In this document: one piece after another, positions 25,868 through 34,591 of the stretch
How the letters are laid out: each line of letters begins with the position of its first letter
Numbering within the stretch: position 1 is the stretch's first letter
Assembly (NCBI GenBank): GCA_027623235.1
Contig: JAQBVJ010000039.1
Span: 1-55,427 of the forward strand
Direction of reading: 5' to 3'
From: Planctomycetota bacterium
Lineage (GTDB): Bacteria > Planctomycetota > Planctomycetia > Planctomycetales > Planctomycetaceae
DNA length: 55,427 bases
Translations under genes and position numbers: made by a program
Notes under the pieces: generated by a model
Seen by the model: only the letters and a program-made list of their open reading frames with translations
The model's database searches: none
Told to the model about the DNA's origin: nothing

Positions 25868-28159
25868 GTGGACACCCGCCTCGTTGCAGAACCTGTCTGG
25901 TCCTGGCCCGTCGTCGCCCTCGTGGCGGTCGCGTTGCCGGCGCTCGTCCTGCTGACTTACCCGAGCCGGGTTCGCCACCTGCCGCAGAACACTCGACGGT
26001 TTCTGATCGGGGCGAGGCTGACGGCGGCCGTGCTACTTGTGTTCGCGATGCTGCGTCCGGAAATTCAGATCACGGAAACAGACATCAAGTCGGCCGTGAT
26101 GCTGATTGCCGGCGACACCAGCCGCAGCATGACCACTCAGGACGGCCCCGGCGGAGCGACTCGACGAGAGGCGCTCGCGCGGACGCTGACCGAGAACAAA
26201 GGCCGCCTTGAGGAAATCGGCAAGCTCATTGACGTTCGTTATTTCGACTTCGACTCAATTGGCCAGCCAGTCGACATCACAGCGGAAGACAAACCCGGCT
26301 CAATGGCCGAGGGCACGGAAACGGCGATCGGCGATCTGTTCAAGCTGATGATTCGCGAGGCTCAAGGTCAGCAGGTCGTTGGGCTCATCCTGATGACGGA
26401 TGGGGCTCAGCGAACGATCGACCCGAATTCGGCCGACCCGCGAACCGTCGCACGGGAGCTCGGCCAACTTCAGATTCCCGTCCTGCCGGTGCCGTACGGC
26501 GAGGCGGGATTAACCAGTGACGCGATCGACGTTGCCGTCGATGATTTGTCGGTCGCCTCCGTTGTTTTCGTCAAGAACACAGTACCGGTTGCGGCAACGA
26601 TCAGAATTGCCGGCGCCTCTGGCCGAAAAATCAAAGTCCAGCTCCTCGTCGAAGACCGCATGGGAGTCGGCCCTCTCGAGTCCGGAACGATGGTCGCGCC
26701 GCCGGCGAAGAACGGAGCGAGACCGTCGTTAATCATCGAGACGGACCTGAACGCCGAAACGCGCACGGTGCCACTGTCGTTCATTCCGCAGACTCCCGGC
26801 GAGTACCGCATTGCCGTCGAGGTCGAACCGATCGATGGCGAGCTCCTCACAACAAACAACCGCCGCGACACGCTGATCACCGTGCAGCGGGGCGGCATCA
26901 CCGTCGCGTATTTCGACGTGCCGCGCGAGGAATCGAAATTCCTGAAATCGATCAACCAGTCAAAGCAGATTCAGCTCGACTATTTCCGAGTCCGGCCTGG
27001 CAACTTCGCCGACAAAACGCGGATTGAAACTGGCGTCTTTGAGCCCGGGCGTTACGACGTGTTTCTGATCGGCGACGTCCCCGCCAAAGCGTTCACTCCG
27101 CAGAACATGAGCAAACTCGAAACGTGCCTGGAAGCGGGATCGGGGCTGATGATGACCGGTGGCCTGTTCAGTTTCGGGCCAGGCGGTTACGCAAACACTC
27201 CGCTTGCTGGATACCTGCCGGTCAGAATGTCCGACACCGAACTTCAGGGAGCCGGCTCGATCTCGCCCGACCTGCACCATGACAAGCCTCTGAGAATGCT
27301 GCCAACGGACGAAGGTCTGCGGCACTTCATCATGCAGCTTTCCCGCAGCGATAATCGACAGACGTGGGAGAATCTCCCGAGTCTCCGCGGCGCGAACAAA
27401 CTGCGAGAGAAAAACGCGTTCGTTGAAATTCTGGCCCGCAGCGAAGACGGCATCCCGTTGCTCTTCGCGACGGAAAGCGGTCGATCGCGCGTGCTTGCCC
27501 TCGCCGCTGACACGACCTTCGCGTGGGCGGTCAACGACAAAGTGGAGGAGTATCAGCGGTTCTGGCGGCAGACGATTCTGTGGCTGGCCCGCAAGGAGCT
27601 CGATACTGACCAGCCCGTCTGGGTGACAGTTGACCCGCGAAACTTCGCGTCGGAAGCAAACGTGCCGATCCGCTTCGGAGCCCGCGACAATGAAGGCAAG
27701 CCGCTTTCCGACGTGGAATTCAAAGTGGCGGTTGTCGGCCCCGAAAACGAAACGACCATCCTGCAGGCCCGGCAGGCGGGTGATGAATTCTTTTCGCAGT
27801 TTACGGAAACGGATGAGGGCGGCATTTATCGAGTCGTCGTGTCCGCAACCCGCAACGGCCAACCGTTCGGTGCTAATGCCACAACGCGGTTCCTCGTCGA
27901 CTCGCGCGATCTGGAGCTCGACAACCCGGCGGCCGATCCGGGGATGCTTGAGGAAATCGCCCTGCGAACCGGTGGCCGCGTGCTCGCTCCGGAAAAACTC
28001 GCCGACTATTTCGACGACCTCATCAAAAACGGCCCGCCGAACATCATGCAGAAGCACGTTTCCCGAGTCACCTTGTGGGACAACTGGTGGTTCCTCGCCG
28101 CCTTCGTCGCACTGATGTCGACCGAGTGGTTCGTGCGAAAGAAACGCGGACTCGTCTGA
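25868..28159 (+). CDS. Membrane-anchored vWA-like protein with central GATase1-like region
   Basis: 763 residues, starting with GTG at 25868. Two N-terminal membrane helices (about residues 12-30 and 46-62, WPVVALVAVALPALVLLTYP and LTAAVLLVFAMLRPE) precede a vWA-like domain with the MIDAS-type motif DTSRS (GDTSRSMTTQD) and LILMTDGAQR. An Ig-like beta region follows at about 215-340, then a segment typical of GATase1-like/DUF domains in these proteins (YDVFLIGDVPAKAFTPQNMS, GGLFSFGPGGYANTPLAGYL). A single C-terminal membrane helix (WWFLAAFVALMSTEWFV) closes it. Such proteins normally accompany a MoxR ATPase and DUF58 genes in Planctomycetes, but none are present here, so it is isolated in this window. 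Its role is probably in cell-envelope or protein assembly. Confidence 0.75.
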   Translation: MDTRLVAEPVWSWPVVALVAVALPALVLLTYPSRVRHLPQNTRRFLIGARLTAAVLLVFAMLRPEIQITETDIKSAVMLIAGDTSRSMTTQDGPGGATRREALARTLTENKGRLEEIGKLIDVRYFDFDSIGQPVDITAEDKPGSMAEGTETAIGDLFKLMIREAQGQQVVGLILMTDGAQRTIDPNSADPRTVARELGQLQIPVLPVPYGEAGLTSDAIDVAVDDLSVASVVFVKNTVPVAATIRIAGASGRKIKVQLLVEDRMGVGPLESGTMVAPPAKNGARPSLIIETDLNAETRTVPLSFIPQTPGEYRIAVEVEPIDGELLTTNNRRDTLITVQRGGITVAYFDVPREESKFLKSINQSKQIQLDYFRVRPGNFADKTRIETGVFEPGRYDVFLIGDVPAKAFTPQNMSKLETCLEAGSGLMMTGGLFSFGPGGYANTPLAGYLPVRMSDTELQGAGSISPDLHHDKPLRMLPTDEGLRHFIMQLSRSDNRQTWENLPSLRGANKLREKNAFVEILARSEDGIPLLFATESGRSRVLALAADTTFAWAVNDKVEEYQRFWRQTILWLARKELDTDQPVWVTVDPRNFASEANVPIRFGARDNEGKPLSDVEFKVAVVGPENETTILQARQAGDEFFSQFTETDEGGIYRVVVSATRNGQPFGANATTRFLVDSRDLELDNPAADPGMLEEIALRTGGRVLAPEKLADYFDDLIKNGPPNIMQKHVSRVTLWDNWWFLAAFVALMSTEWFVRKKRGLV

Positions 28160-28264
28160 GTGGCTTTCGCTTGACGCCAGAAGTCCGCGCACCGGGATGG
28201 CGAAGCTCCCGCTGAGCCGCAAGCGCGAAACTGCGTTCGCCCGTCATCACGCCTCGGGTTGCCA

Positions 28265-30274
28265 CTAACGGCGGAGCAGGTAGAGCAAACCATCTTCGGC
28301 TCCGACCAGCAGGTCGCGTTTCTCTCCGCCAAAGAAGTTGCACGTCGCCGGGCTGCTGGTGTGACCGGAGATTTTCCGCTCGCCGATCGGGCCTCGATTG
28401 ACGAAGACGAACTTCCCGTCCTTCTGCTCAACGTTTTCGAAGAAGTCCGCGTTGACACTGTTGAGCAGCAGGTCGAGGTCGCCATCCTGGTCCCAGTCGA
28501 CGGCGTGCAGCTTACGCCGGCCGCTGCCTCCGGCCCGTTTCGAATTCAACTGAATCGGCTTCCCATCGGGATCGACGAAAATGCGTTTGCCCGGCAGCAG
28601 CGAGTCCGGAACTCGTTTCTTGACGAGTTGTCGCTTGCCGTCCGGCCGTACTTTCGGATCGGGCTCAAGTTTCTCAAGCGTCGTTCGCTCAAACAGAGCG
28701 AGGTAACCCTCGTGGTCGAGCATCACCAGATCGTTGATGCCGTCGCCCGTCCAGTCGACCACGACGGGCGTCGTTCTCCACTGAGTCGCAAGCTGTTTGC
28801 CAACCGGCTGCCACCAGGTCCATTGCGGCTTCGGCGTCTCGGCCGGCCAGTCGACGGCCACCAGCCGGGCTCCCGACAGTGAAGGCAATCGGTCTCGCGA
28901 ATCGTCGCGCGGACGGATGCCCTCGTTGCGATACCACAGGACGCTGCCCCAGATCGAATTCAGGACGATGTCGGCGAGGCCGTCGTGATCCCAGTCGGCC
29001 ACCGTGAACGTCGTGTACCCCCACTTCGCCTCACACGGGCCCTGGATCGATCCGTTTTGCCCGGCCTGGATCCGGATGAGATGACCGCCCGCCTTGAGCC
29101 GAATCGGGCGAGCCCACCGCGGTGAGTCCGTGCCGCCTGGAATGCCCAGATTTTCAAAGAACTCGACATAGCCGGCCGTGTTGCCACAGAGGATGTCTTC
29201 GTCGCCGTCCAGGTCCCAGTCGATGCAGTACGGAGTCGCCAGGGCACCGCATTTGAGCTTGTCGGCTTCCTGTTGGAAATATCGCGGCTGGTTAAAGACG
29301 ACGCCTCGGTCGCCTGAGTTCTTTGAGTTCTTAATGAGCGCCACGCGGCCGTCCTCATCACCACAGATCAGGTCGAGCCAGCCGTCGCCATCCCAGTCGA
29401 TCGCCACGGGCACGATCATCTGCAGGTCCATTTTCAGGTCTTTATTGTCGGGCTGCCGAACTCGACCGCGCGACTTGTACGAAGGCTCTTTTCGCGTTCC
29501 CACATTCTCAAAATACGTGAACCCGTCGAGAAACTCGCCGCACAGAATGTCGAGGTCTCCGTCCTTGTCGAAGTCTGCCACGCAAGGTGAAGGCCAGCCG
29601 AAGACCTCGATCGGCCGCGAGTCAGCTTCGATGAGCGTCTGCTTCGCCCACTTCGGCTTCTCATCGGTCCCCTCGTTCCGGACCAGGTAGAGAAAGCCTC
29701 GCAGCGGCCCGTTGGTCCACTCACCGCGCGAGTTGTAGGCGTCGTCCCAGCCGTAGTCGTGCCAGTCTCCGACACCGATGACCAGGTCCTGATCGCCGTC
29801 TCCGTCGAAGTCCACGTAGTGCCACTGGTTGGCTCGAATCTTGTGCCCCGGCGTGTGAGCGTTCGAGGGTACGTCGAGTTTCTTCGGTTTTGAGAATTGC
29901 GATTTTCTGAAGTCGGTGTACTCAACACCCGGCGCGAGAACCCGCGGTTCTCCGTTTACGTACGAGACGCGGATGTTGTGATAACCCGGCCCGATCTTCT
30001 TCGCGGCTTTAAAGACGGGGAAGTCGCCGCCGCCACCGGCGTTCTCAAAGAAGTAAGTTCCATTCGAAGGTTTGTCCGGGCACGATACGACCAGGTCGAG
30101 ATCACCGTCGGCGTCATAATCCATCGGCAACGGCCAGGCCCACAGCCCCACCCCAAGATCGACGGCCATGCCAGGATGGTTGTAGGCGAGCGGGACGAGG
30201 TCGTGATCCTGAGCCAACGCCGGCGTGAGCATGGAAATCAAAGTGAGCCCGGCTAAGCAGAATTGAGTTTTCAT
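28265..30274 (-). CDS. Exported FG-GAP/VCBS repeat protein
   Basis: 669 residues with a signal peptide (FCLAGLTLISMLTPALAQ). It contains at least eight calcium-binding-type D-x-D-x-D-G repeats typical of FG-GAP/VCBS beta-propellers: DYDADGDLDLV, DFDGDGDQDLV, DFDKDGDLDIL, DWDGDGWLDLI, DWDLDGDEDIL, DWDHDGLADIV, DWTGDGINDLV and DWDQDGDLDLL. It is likely to fold into a seven- or eight-bladed propeller that binds calcium. It would be a surface or periplasmic protein in adhesion or polysaccharide binding. It converges with the vWA-like gene on the left. Confidence 0.9.
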   Translation of the reverse strand: MKTQFCLAGLTLISMLTPALAQDHDLVPLAYNHPGMAVDLGVGLWAWPLPMDYDADGDLDLVVSCPDKPSNGTYFFENAGGGGDFPVFKAAKKIGPGYHNIRVSYVNGEPRVLAPGVEYTDFRKSQFSKPKKLDVPSNAHTPGHKIRANQWHYVDFDGDGDQDLVIGVGDWHDYGWDDAYNSRGEWTNGPLRGFLYLVRNEGTDEKPKWAKQTLIEADSRPIEVFGWPSPCVADFDKDGDLDILCGEFLDGFTYFENVGTRKEPSYKSRGRVRQPDNKDLKMDLQMIVPVAIDWDGDGWLDLICGDEDGRVALIKNSKNSGDRGVVFNQPRYFQQEADKLKCGALATPYCIDWDLDGDEDILCGNTAGYVEFFENLGIPGGTDSPRWARPIRLKAGGHLIRIQAGQNGSIQGPCEAKWGYTTFTVADWDHDGLADIVLNSIWGSVLWYRNEGIRPRDDSRDRLPSLSGARLVAVDWPAETPKPQWTWWQPVGKQLATQWRTTPVVVDWTGDGINDLVMLDHEGYLALFERTTLEKLEPDPKVRPDGKRQLVKKRVPDSLLPGKRIFVDPDGKPIQLNSKRAGGSGRRKLHAVDWDQDGDLDLLLNSVNADFFENVEQKDGKFVFVNRGPIGERKISGHTSSPATCNFFGGEKRDLLVGAEDGLLYLLRR

Positions 30275-30347
30275 GAGTCTGTCTCGGGAAAGTCAGGTGT
30301 GTGCGTCTTCTGCCAAAAAGTAACTCGAAGAGGTAGCGATTTTTTCA

Positions 30348-30655
30348 GGGTTAACCCTGGGCTGTTAAAAGTTTGGGGTTGCAGTGGCGATCTGACCGTT
30401 TTTGCAAGGACTGTTTTTGTTCCGCTTGCCGGGGTTCAGAGATTGATTTTCGACGATCTGCTTCTCTGCGCTCTCCAGTTCTCTGTGTTGTCGCCTTTGC
30501 GAGTTGCAACACAGAGAACTGGAGAGCGCGGAGAAACGCAAGCAGGTCCAACGCAAGCAAGGCACACGCCCAGATGAGCAAACATCACGCGGAACAAAAA
30601 CGGATCAAGCTGCCTCCACCGTCAACTCCGAATGTTTAACAGCCCAGGCTAACCC
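30348..30655. repeat. 308-bp foldback (MITE-like) element
   Basis: The ends are inverted: GGGTTAACCCTGGGCTGTTA (30348) and TAACAGCCCAGGCTAACCC (to 30655) pair with one gap and one mismatch. Further in, TGTTTTTGTTCCGC (30412-30425) pairs with GCGGAACAAAAAC (30589-30601). The centre is a 29-bp inverted repeat with one mismatch (30462-30490 against 30507-30535) around a 16-base loop that itself can close as TCGC-CTTT-GCGA. The whole element is therefore a nearly complete long palindrome. It carries no gene. Confidence 0.8.
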
Positions 30656-30734
30656 CCAGGACTGGCCTGGTGCAGAAACTTTATGGCGCTATAAGTCACT
30701 GTTGAGCAACTCCACACGACAAAATGATTCGGCG

Positions 30735-30917
30735 CGTCCAAGACTTCGGCTCAAGAGGCCGGAGCGGTTTCAGATGCGGTGGCGGGATGCCTCGCTCGAC
30801 CAGTTGATCCCGAAGGATCATCAGGTCCGAGCCGTGTGGGCCTATGTCGAGTCGCTCGATCTCTCGGCGCTGTCTGTCGAAATTTGCGCCGTCGAAGGTG
30901 AGCTCGCTGTTCGATGA
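30735..30917 (+). pseudogene. Remnant of an IS1182-type transposase (N-terminal end only)
   Basis: About 60 codons read RPRLRLKRPERFQMRWRDAS, LDQLIPKDHQVRAVWAYVES and LDLSALSVEICAVEG, which match the conserved N-terminal start of IS1182-family transposases (RP-P-R-x-Q, LIPxDHxxRAVWxYVE, LDLS). The frame stops at 30917 right after the point where the GRP-x-DP motif should follow. No catalytic DDE segment is found downstream. The exact start is uncertain. It is a decayed fragment next to the foldback element. Confidence 0.7.
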
Positions 30918-31397
30918 TCGAACCGGAAGCCCGCAACATGAAGTTGGGGGGCGGCGCCCCTTTTCAAAACGTAACGGAGCATCCGTCGATCGCGGAGTTC
31001 CCGAACACCGAGTGCCGAAACCACGGCCTGTTCCGGGTCGGCAGCCTGGCAAAAGCTCTGTCGACCGTGCTGTGGCAAGCAACAACATTCAATTTCCTGA
31101 GAGGGCAGCATCCGGGAGTCCTGTGACCGGTCCGAAAACGGCCCCCGGTCGAATCACCACCCTCGAATCACCCGCGAGACACAAAAACCAGCAGCGCGAC
31201 AGCCGAGTCGCAAACCCCGACACCACCCCGGATCGTGAACTCCCGCCAAAAACCACGGCAGGAAGAAACGATCCCGGCCTCAACATTAAACTCACACGCT
31301 CTTCGGGTTACCATGCGGCCCGAGTCAGGAACACAATCCCGAAAGATTCCGGCCACTCAGAAACGGCAACCGAAACTGGCTTTGGAAAGACAAATCA
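30918..31397. other. Gene-poor stretch upstream of the XdhC-like gene
   Basis: Several overlapping open frames of low complexity cross this stretch on both strands, but none has a domain or ribosome-binding signal that I can support. A small palindrome GTTCGA-TGA-TCGAAC lies near 30908-30922, at the break point of the transposase remnant. The rest probably includes the 5' region and promoter of the XdhC-like gene. Confidence 0.4.
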
Positions 31398-32501
31398 ATG
31401 CAGACGATTCTTCGGGACCTTGAAAACGCCATCCGCAAGGGTCAGTCCGTTGCGTGGACCGCGCTTGTTGAAACACGCGGCTCGACTCCGCAGAAAGCCG
31501 GAGCCGTCATGCTCGTCTTTCCAGACGGATCGCAGGCCGGAACGCTCGGCGGCGGCTGCGTTGAGGCGGAGGTCAAACGGCGGGCGCTGCGGTTGCTCGA
31601 TGCCGGCAAAGCTGAGCTGCTCTCGTTCCAGCTTGACAGCGACTACGGCTGGGATGACGGCCTGATCTGTGGCGGCCGAATGAGAATGCTGGTCGACCCG
31701 GTTCATCCCGGCGACGATCTTTCTTACTTCGAATCTTACATGCGACTCCTTGAGGACGGCGTCGGCTGCACCGAAGCCATCATCATCGACAGCGAAAAGG
31801 CCGGCGGCCCGGAGGCCGCGCGGTTCCTCATCAGCGCGGATGGTGTCCCCGTCGCCAGTCGTCCGGCTGTTGCGTCGCCTGGTCAGGTTGAGATTCCCGA
31901 TCAAGTCGTCGCGGGACTCCGTCCGGTGGTCGACAGACCTCGCGCGTATGTCACGGACGGGGTTTCCTATCTGCCTCAACTGGAACGATGCCGACTGCTG
32001 ATCGTCGGTGCCGGCCACGTCGGGCAGAAAGTCGCCGAGCTGGCCGACACTGTCGACTTCGACGTGTGGGTCGTCGACGACCGCGAGCAATACTGCAACC
32101 CGGAACGATTCCCCTCCGCGAAGCGTCTGATCGTCGCGCCGCTCGACAACGCACTGAGCGGCCTGGACATCGACTCCAACACGATGTGCATCATCGTGAC
32201 GCGAGGTCATAACCACGACGAGGAAGCTTTGTACCACGTCGCGGAAACGCCGGCCCGCTATGTCGGCATGATTGGCAGTCGCCGAAAAATCCGGCTCATT
32301 TTCGAGGACCTGTTGCGGGAAGGCGTACCGCGCGATCGGCTCGAACGCGTCCACGCGCCGCTCGGGTTCGACATCGGGTCGCAGACTGTCCCCGAGATCG
32401 CAGTCAGCATCGTCGCCGAGTTGATCGCTCATCGAAATCTCGGGGGCATGCCCACCCAAAGTCGACCGGCTTCAATCCTCAGCGAGATCGCTGCGGAGTA
32501 G
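31398..32501 (+). CDS. XdhC/CoxI family protein (molybdenum hydroxylase maturation)
   Basis: 367 residues. The N-terminal XdhC_CoxI domain (about 10-80) has LVETRGSTPQKAGAVMLVFP and AGTLGGGCVEAEVKRRAL. The C-terminal Rossmann-type XdhC_C domain (about 200-345) has LLIVGAGHVGQKVAELADTV, IIVTRGHNHDEEALYHV and YVGMIGSRRKIRLIFEDLL. The family delivers sulfurated molybdenum cofactor to xanthine dehydrogenase and CO-dehydrogenase-like enzymes. No molybdenum hydroxylase subunit is encoded in the window, so its client must lie elsewhere. An endonuclease-fold gene follows 42 bases downstream on the same strand. Confidence 0.9.
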   Translation: MQTILRDLENAIRKGQSVAWTALVETRGSTPQKAGAVMLVFPDGSQAGTLGGGCVEAEVKRRALRLLDAGKAELLSFQLDSDYGWDDGLICGGRMRMLVDPVHPGDDLSYFESYMRLLEDGVGCTEAIIIDSEKAGGPEAARFLISADGVPVASRPAVASPGQVEIPDQVVAGLRPVVDRPRAYVTDGVSYLPQLERCRLLIVGAGHVGQKVAELADTVDFDVWVVDDREQYCNPERFPSAKRLIVAPLDNALSGLDIDSNTMCIIVTRGHNHDEEALYHVAETPARYVGMIGSRRKIRLIFEDLLREGVPRDRLERVHAPLGFDIGSQTVPEIAVSIVAELIAHRNLGGMPTQSRPASILSEIAAE

Positions 32502-32543
32502 CCATTCGGACCGAGACCTGTCAGCCGACTTCAGAGGTGCAGC

Positions 32544-33878
32544 ATGTCGCGTGAGTTCGCTTCGACCTGGCGGCGCCGATTGAGATTCACTCTCGCAGTT
32601 TGCCTTGTCATTGTTCCGCCGGTTCTCGGGAACTGCGGCGATGGTGACGTCAGAACGCTCCGCGACGTTCTCTTCGAGCCAGACAAAGTCGAGGCCGTTT
32701 TCTTTACAGCACTCGCTGATCCGTCTGCCGAAGAATCCACGATACCAGTTCCCCCACTCGCCGCGGGATTCCTCTCCGCAGAAGACCAGGCAGGCGAGAC
32801 GGTCCCGCGGCCTGTTGTGCTGAGGACGCTGCTGAAAAAGAACGCTCAACTGGAAAAGATCGCCGGCGTATGGCATCCTCAAAACCGCAGCACTGAATGC
32901 CGTTTCGAGCTGCCGGCCAGCTTCGTACGCGATCAAGCCTCGGCGGGCTGTCTGCTTCTTCTCGGTCGTTACCGCGAGGCCGAAGTAGCCTCGTCGCTGC
33001 GCGAACTGGAGTGCCACATCATTCCGCGAGGCAGCCCTCAAGCGACCGCTGTCCTCTCGCACTTCGGCCTGACGGCAGCCGATTCGAGACCGGGAGTCTT
33101 CGGGCTGGATTCCGTCTGGACGGCGAAGCAGGAGACAGTCGAGTCGGCGAGTCTGCGGAAATTCCTCAGCAGGTTTGACAAGGTTTCGGCTGCTGGATTC
33201 ACGCCAACTTTGCGGAGCGGCTCGACCGGAATCGGCTACACGCTCGAAACGCTGCTCGACATCAAAGAAAACAACAGCCCGCGGGGAGACTTTCTGGGGA
33301 TCGAACTGAAGTCACACCGGGGAGACGAATTCCGCACGATCAGTTCGAAGAAGATGAATCTGTTTCTGAAGGAGCCGGCGTGGCTGGACGGCCTGTCGCA
33401 CAAGGAGCGGATCCCGAAGTACGGCTACATCGATGACAACGGGCGAACGGCGCTGTATTCAACCGTGACCAGTCGCGAGAACTCTCACGGCTTGAAACTG
33501 GCTCCCGAGTCGCGACGAATCCTGCTTCAGTTTCATGGCAAAAACGTCGCCGAGTGGGAACACGAGATTCTTGCCGGGCGGCTCAAAGAGAAGCTCAGCG
33601 AGACAATTTTTGTCGGAGCGGAAACACGGGGCACCGGCCAGAACGAGGAGTTTCATTTTCAGACGGCCTTGTACTGCCGCGAACCCTCTGCCGATCGGCT
33701 GGCGCATCTCGTCGCAACTCGCGAGGCGATGGTCGAAATGCGGATGCACATTCAGGAATCCGGAGCGGCGAGGAATCACGGGACGGCCTTCCGAATTCGA
33801 CAGGACAGCCTGCCGCAGCTTTACCGGATGATTGTGCTCTGCCGGACAGCCAATTCCGCTGAGGGCAAGCAGCAATAA
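32544..33878 (+). CDS. MvaI/BcnI-type endonuclease-fold protein with signal-like N-terminus
   Basis: 444 residues from the ATG at 32544, preceded by AGAGGTG; no later in-frame ATG, GTG or TTG occurs before the conserved part, so the N-terminus seems real. Residues 10-27 (RRRLRFTLAVCLVIVPPVLG) resemble a signal peptide, unusual for a nuclease. The C-terminal half shows the MvaI/BcnI family core TGIGYTLETLLDIKENNSPR and GDFLGIELKS, giving a PD-(D/E)xK-like D249...E254-L-K256 motif. The N-terminal segment (about 38-60, LRDVLFEPDKVEAVFFTALA) fits the start of that family. There is no DNA methyltransferase nearby, so a classical restriction-modification role is not supported. A repair, uptake or secreted-nuclease role is possible. 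The assignment of the fold is fairly firm, the activity is not. Confidence 0.75.
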   Translation: MSREFASTWRRRLRFTLAVCLVIVPPVLGNCGDGDVRTLRDVLFEPDKVEAVFFTALADPSAEESTIPVPPLAAGFLSAEDQAGETVPRPVVLRTLLKKNAQLEKIAGVWHPQNRSTECRFELPASFVRDQASAGCLLLLGRYREAEVASSLRELECHIIPRGSPQATAVLSHFGLTAADSRPGVFGLDSVWTAKQETVESASLRKFLSRFDKVSAAGFTPTLRSGSTGIGYTLETLLDIKENNSPRGDFLGIELKSHRGDEFRTISSKKMNLFLKEPAWLDGLSHKERIPKYGYIDDNGRTALYSTVTSRENSHGLKLAPESRRILLQFHGKNVAEWEHEILAGRLKEKLSETIFVGAETRGTGQNEEFHFQTALYCREPSADRLAHLVATREAMVEMRMHIQESGAARNHGTAFRIRQDSLPQLYRMIVLCRTANSAEGKQQ

Positions 33879-33915
33879 AAAAGCCCGGCGCGCTGACCGT
33901 GCCGGGCCTTTTTTT
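33877..33915. terminator. Bidirectional rho-independent terminator
   Basis: GCCCGGC (33883-33889) and GCCGGGC (33901-33907) form a 7-bp GC stem around an 11-base loop. It is preceded by a run of six A and followed by seven T. It lies between the convergent endonuclease-fold gene (plus) and frr (minus) and can terminate both. Confidence 0.9.
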
Positions 33916-33930
33916 CTGCGTCGCCGAAAC

Positions 33931-34491
33931 TCAGTCTTCCATCAGCTGCTTTTCTTTTGCGTCCGCAGCATCGTTGACCGTCTTCTCGAATTTCTTTGTC
34001 AGCTCCTGCACAGCATCCTTGCAGGTATCCCGCTGGTCTTCGGAAAGGATCTTGTCCTTTTGAGACGTGTCGGCATGTTTGTTCGCGTCGCGGCGGATGT
34101 TGCGGATTGAGATGCGTGCCTTCTCCGCAAATTCCTTGATTCGACCGACCAGCTGCCGTCGTCGCTCGGTCGAAAGCGCCGGCACGTTGAGGCGGATCAG
34201 CCGTCCATCCGACATCGGAGCCAGGCCGACATCGCTGGCCTGAATGGCCTTGACGATGTCACTCATCGTATTGCCATCGAATGGCCGAATCACGATCTGC
34301 TGAGGCTCTGGCACAGAGATATTGGCGATCTGCTTGATCGGCGTCTGCGATCCGTAATAGTCGACGCGAATTGAGTCGACCAGGCCGGGTGTTGCGCGGC
34401 CTGTACGAAGACCGCTCAGGTCATGCGTAAAGACTTCGACGGCTTTTTCCATTCGCTCTTCTGCGTCCAGAAGAATTTCGTCCTGATCCAT
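33931..34491 (-). CDS. frr: Ribosome recycling factor
   Basis: 186 residues, the usual length. It splits post-termination ribosomes together with EF-G. Diagnostic segments are DLSGLRTGRATPGLVDSIRV near the N-terminus, YYGSQTPIKQIANISVPEPQ and the C-terminal helix region ERRRQLVGRIKEFAEKARIS and IRNIRRDANK. It lies 100 bases downstream of pyrH on the same strand, the typical bacterial rpsB-tsf-pyrH-frr order. Confidence 0.98.
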   Translation of the reverse strand: MDQDEILLDAEERMEKAVEVFTHDLSGLRTGRATPGLVDSIRVDYYGSQTPIKQIANISVPEPQQIVIRPFDGNTMSDIVKAIQASDVGLAPMSDGRLIRLNVPALSTERRRQLVGRIKEFAEKARISIRNIRRDANKHADTSQKDKILSEDQRDTCKDAVQELTKKFEKTVNDAADAKEKQLMED

Positions 34492-34591
34492 TGGGAACCT
34501 CAGCGAAAACTGCTTGCTCTGTGAATTGTAATTCGAGACGGAACTAAACTTTGAGAATTGTCACGACTCATGCCGCACCCGGCAACGTTTG

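Noticed and set aside
26960..28222. 420-codon open frame on the minus strand inside the vWA-like gene
   Set aside because: Antisense shadow; no ribosome site or domain.
28160..28264. Possible hairpin or repeat between the vWA-like and FG-GAP genes
   Set aside because: GC-rich sequence with a weak CGCGGACT/AGTCCGCG pair that begins in the coding end; no T-run and no second copy seen, so not called.
30844..31665. 273-codon plus-strand frame downstream of the transposase remnant
   Set aside because: It runs into the XdhC-like gene in another frame, is rich in Arg/Pro/Ser and has no transposase motif, so it is not taken as a continuation.
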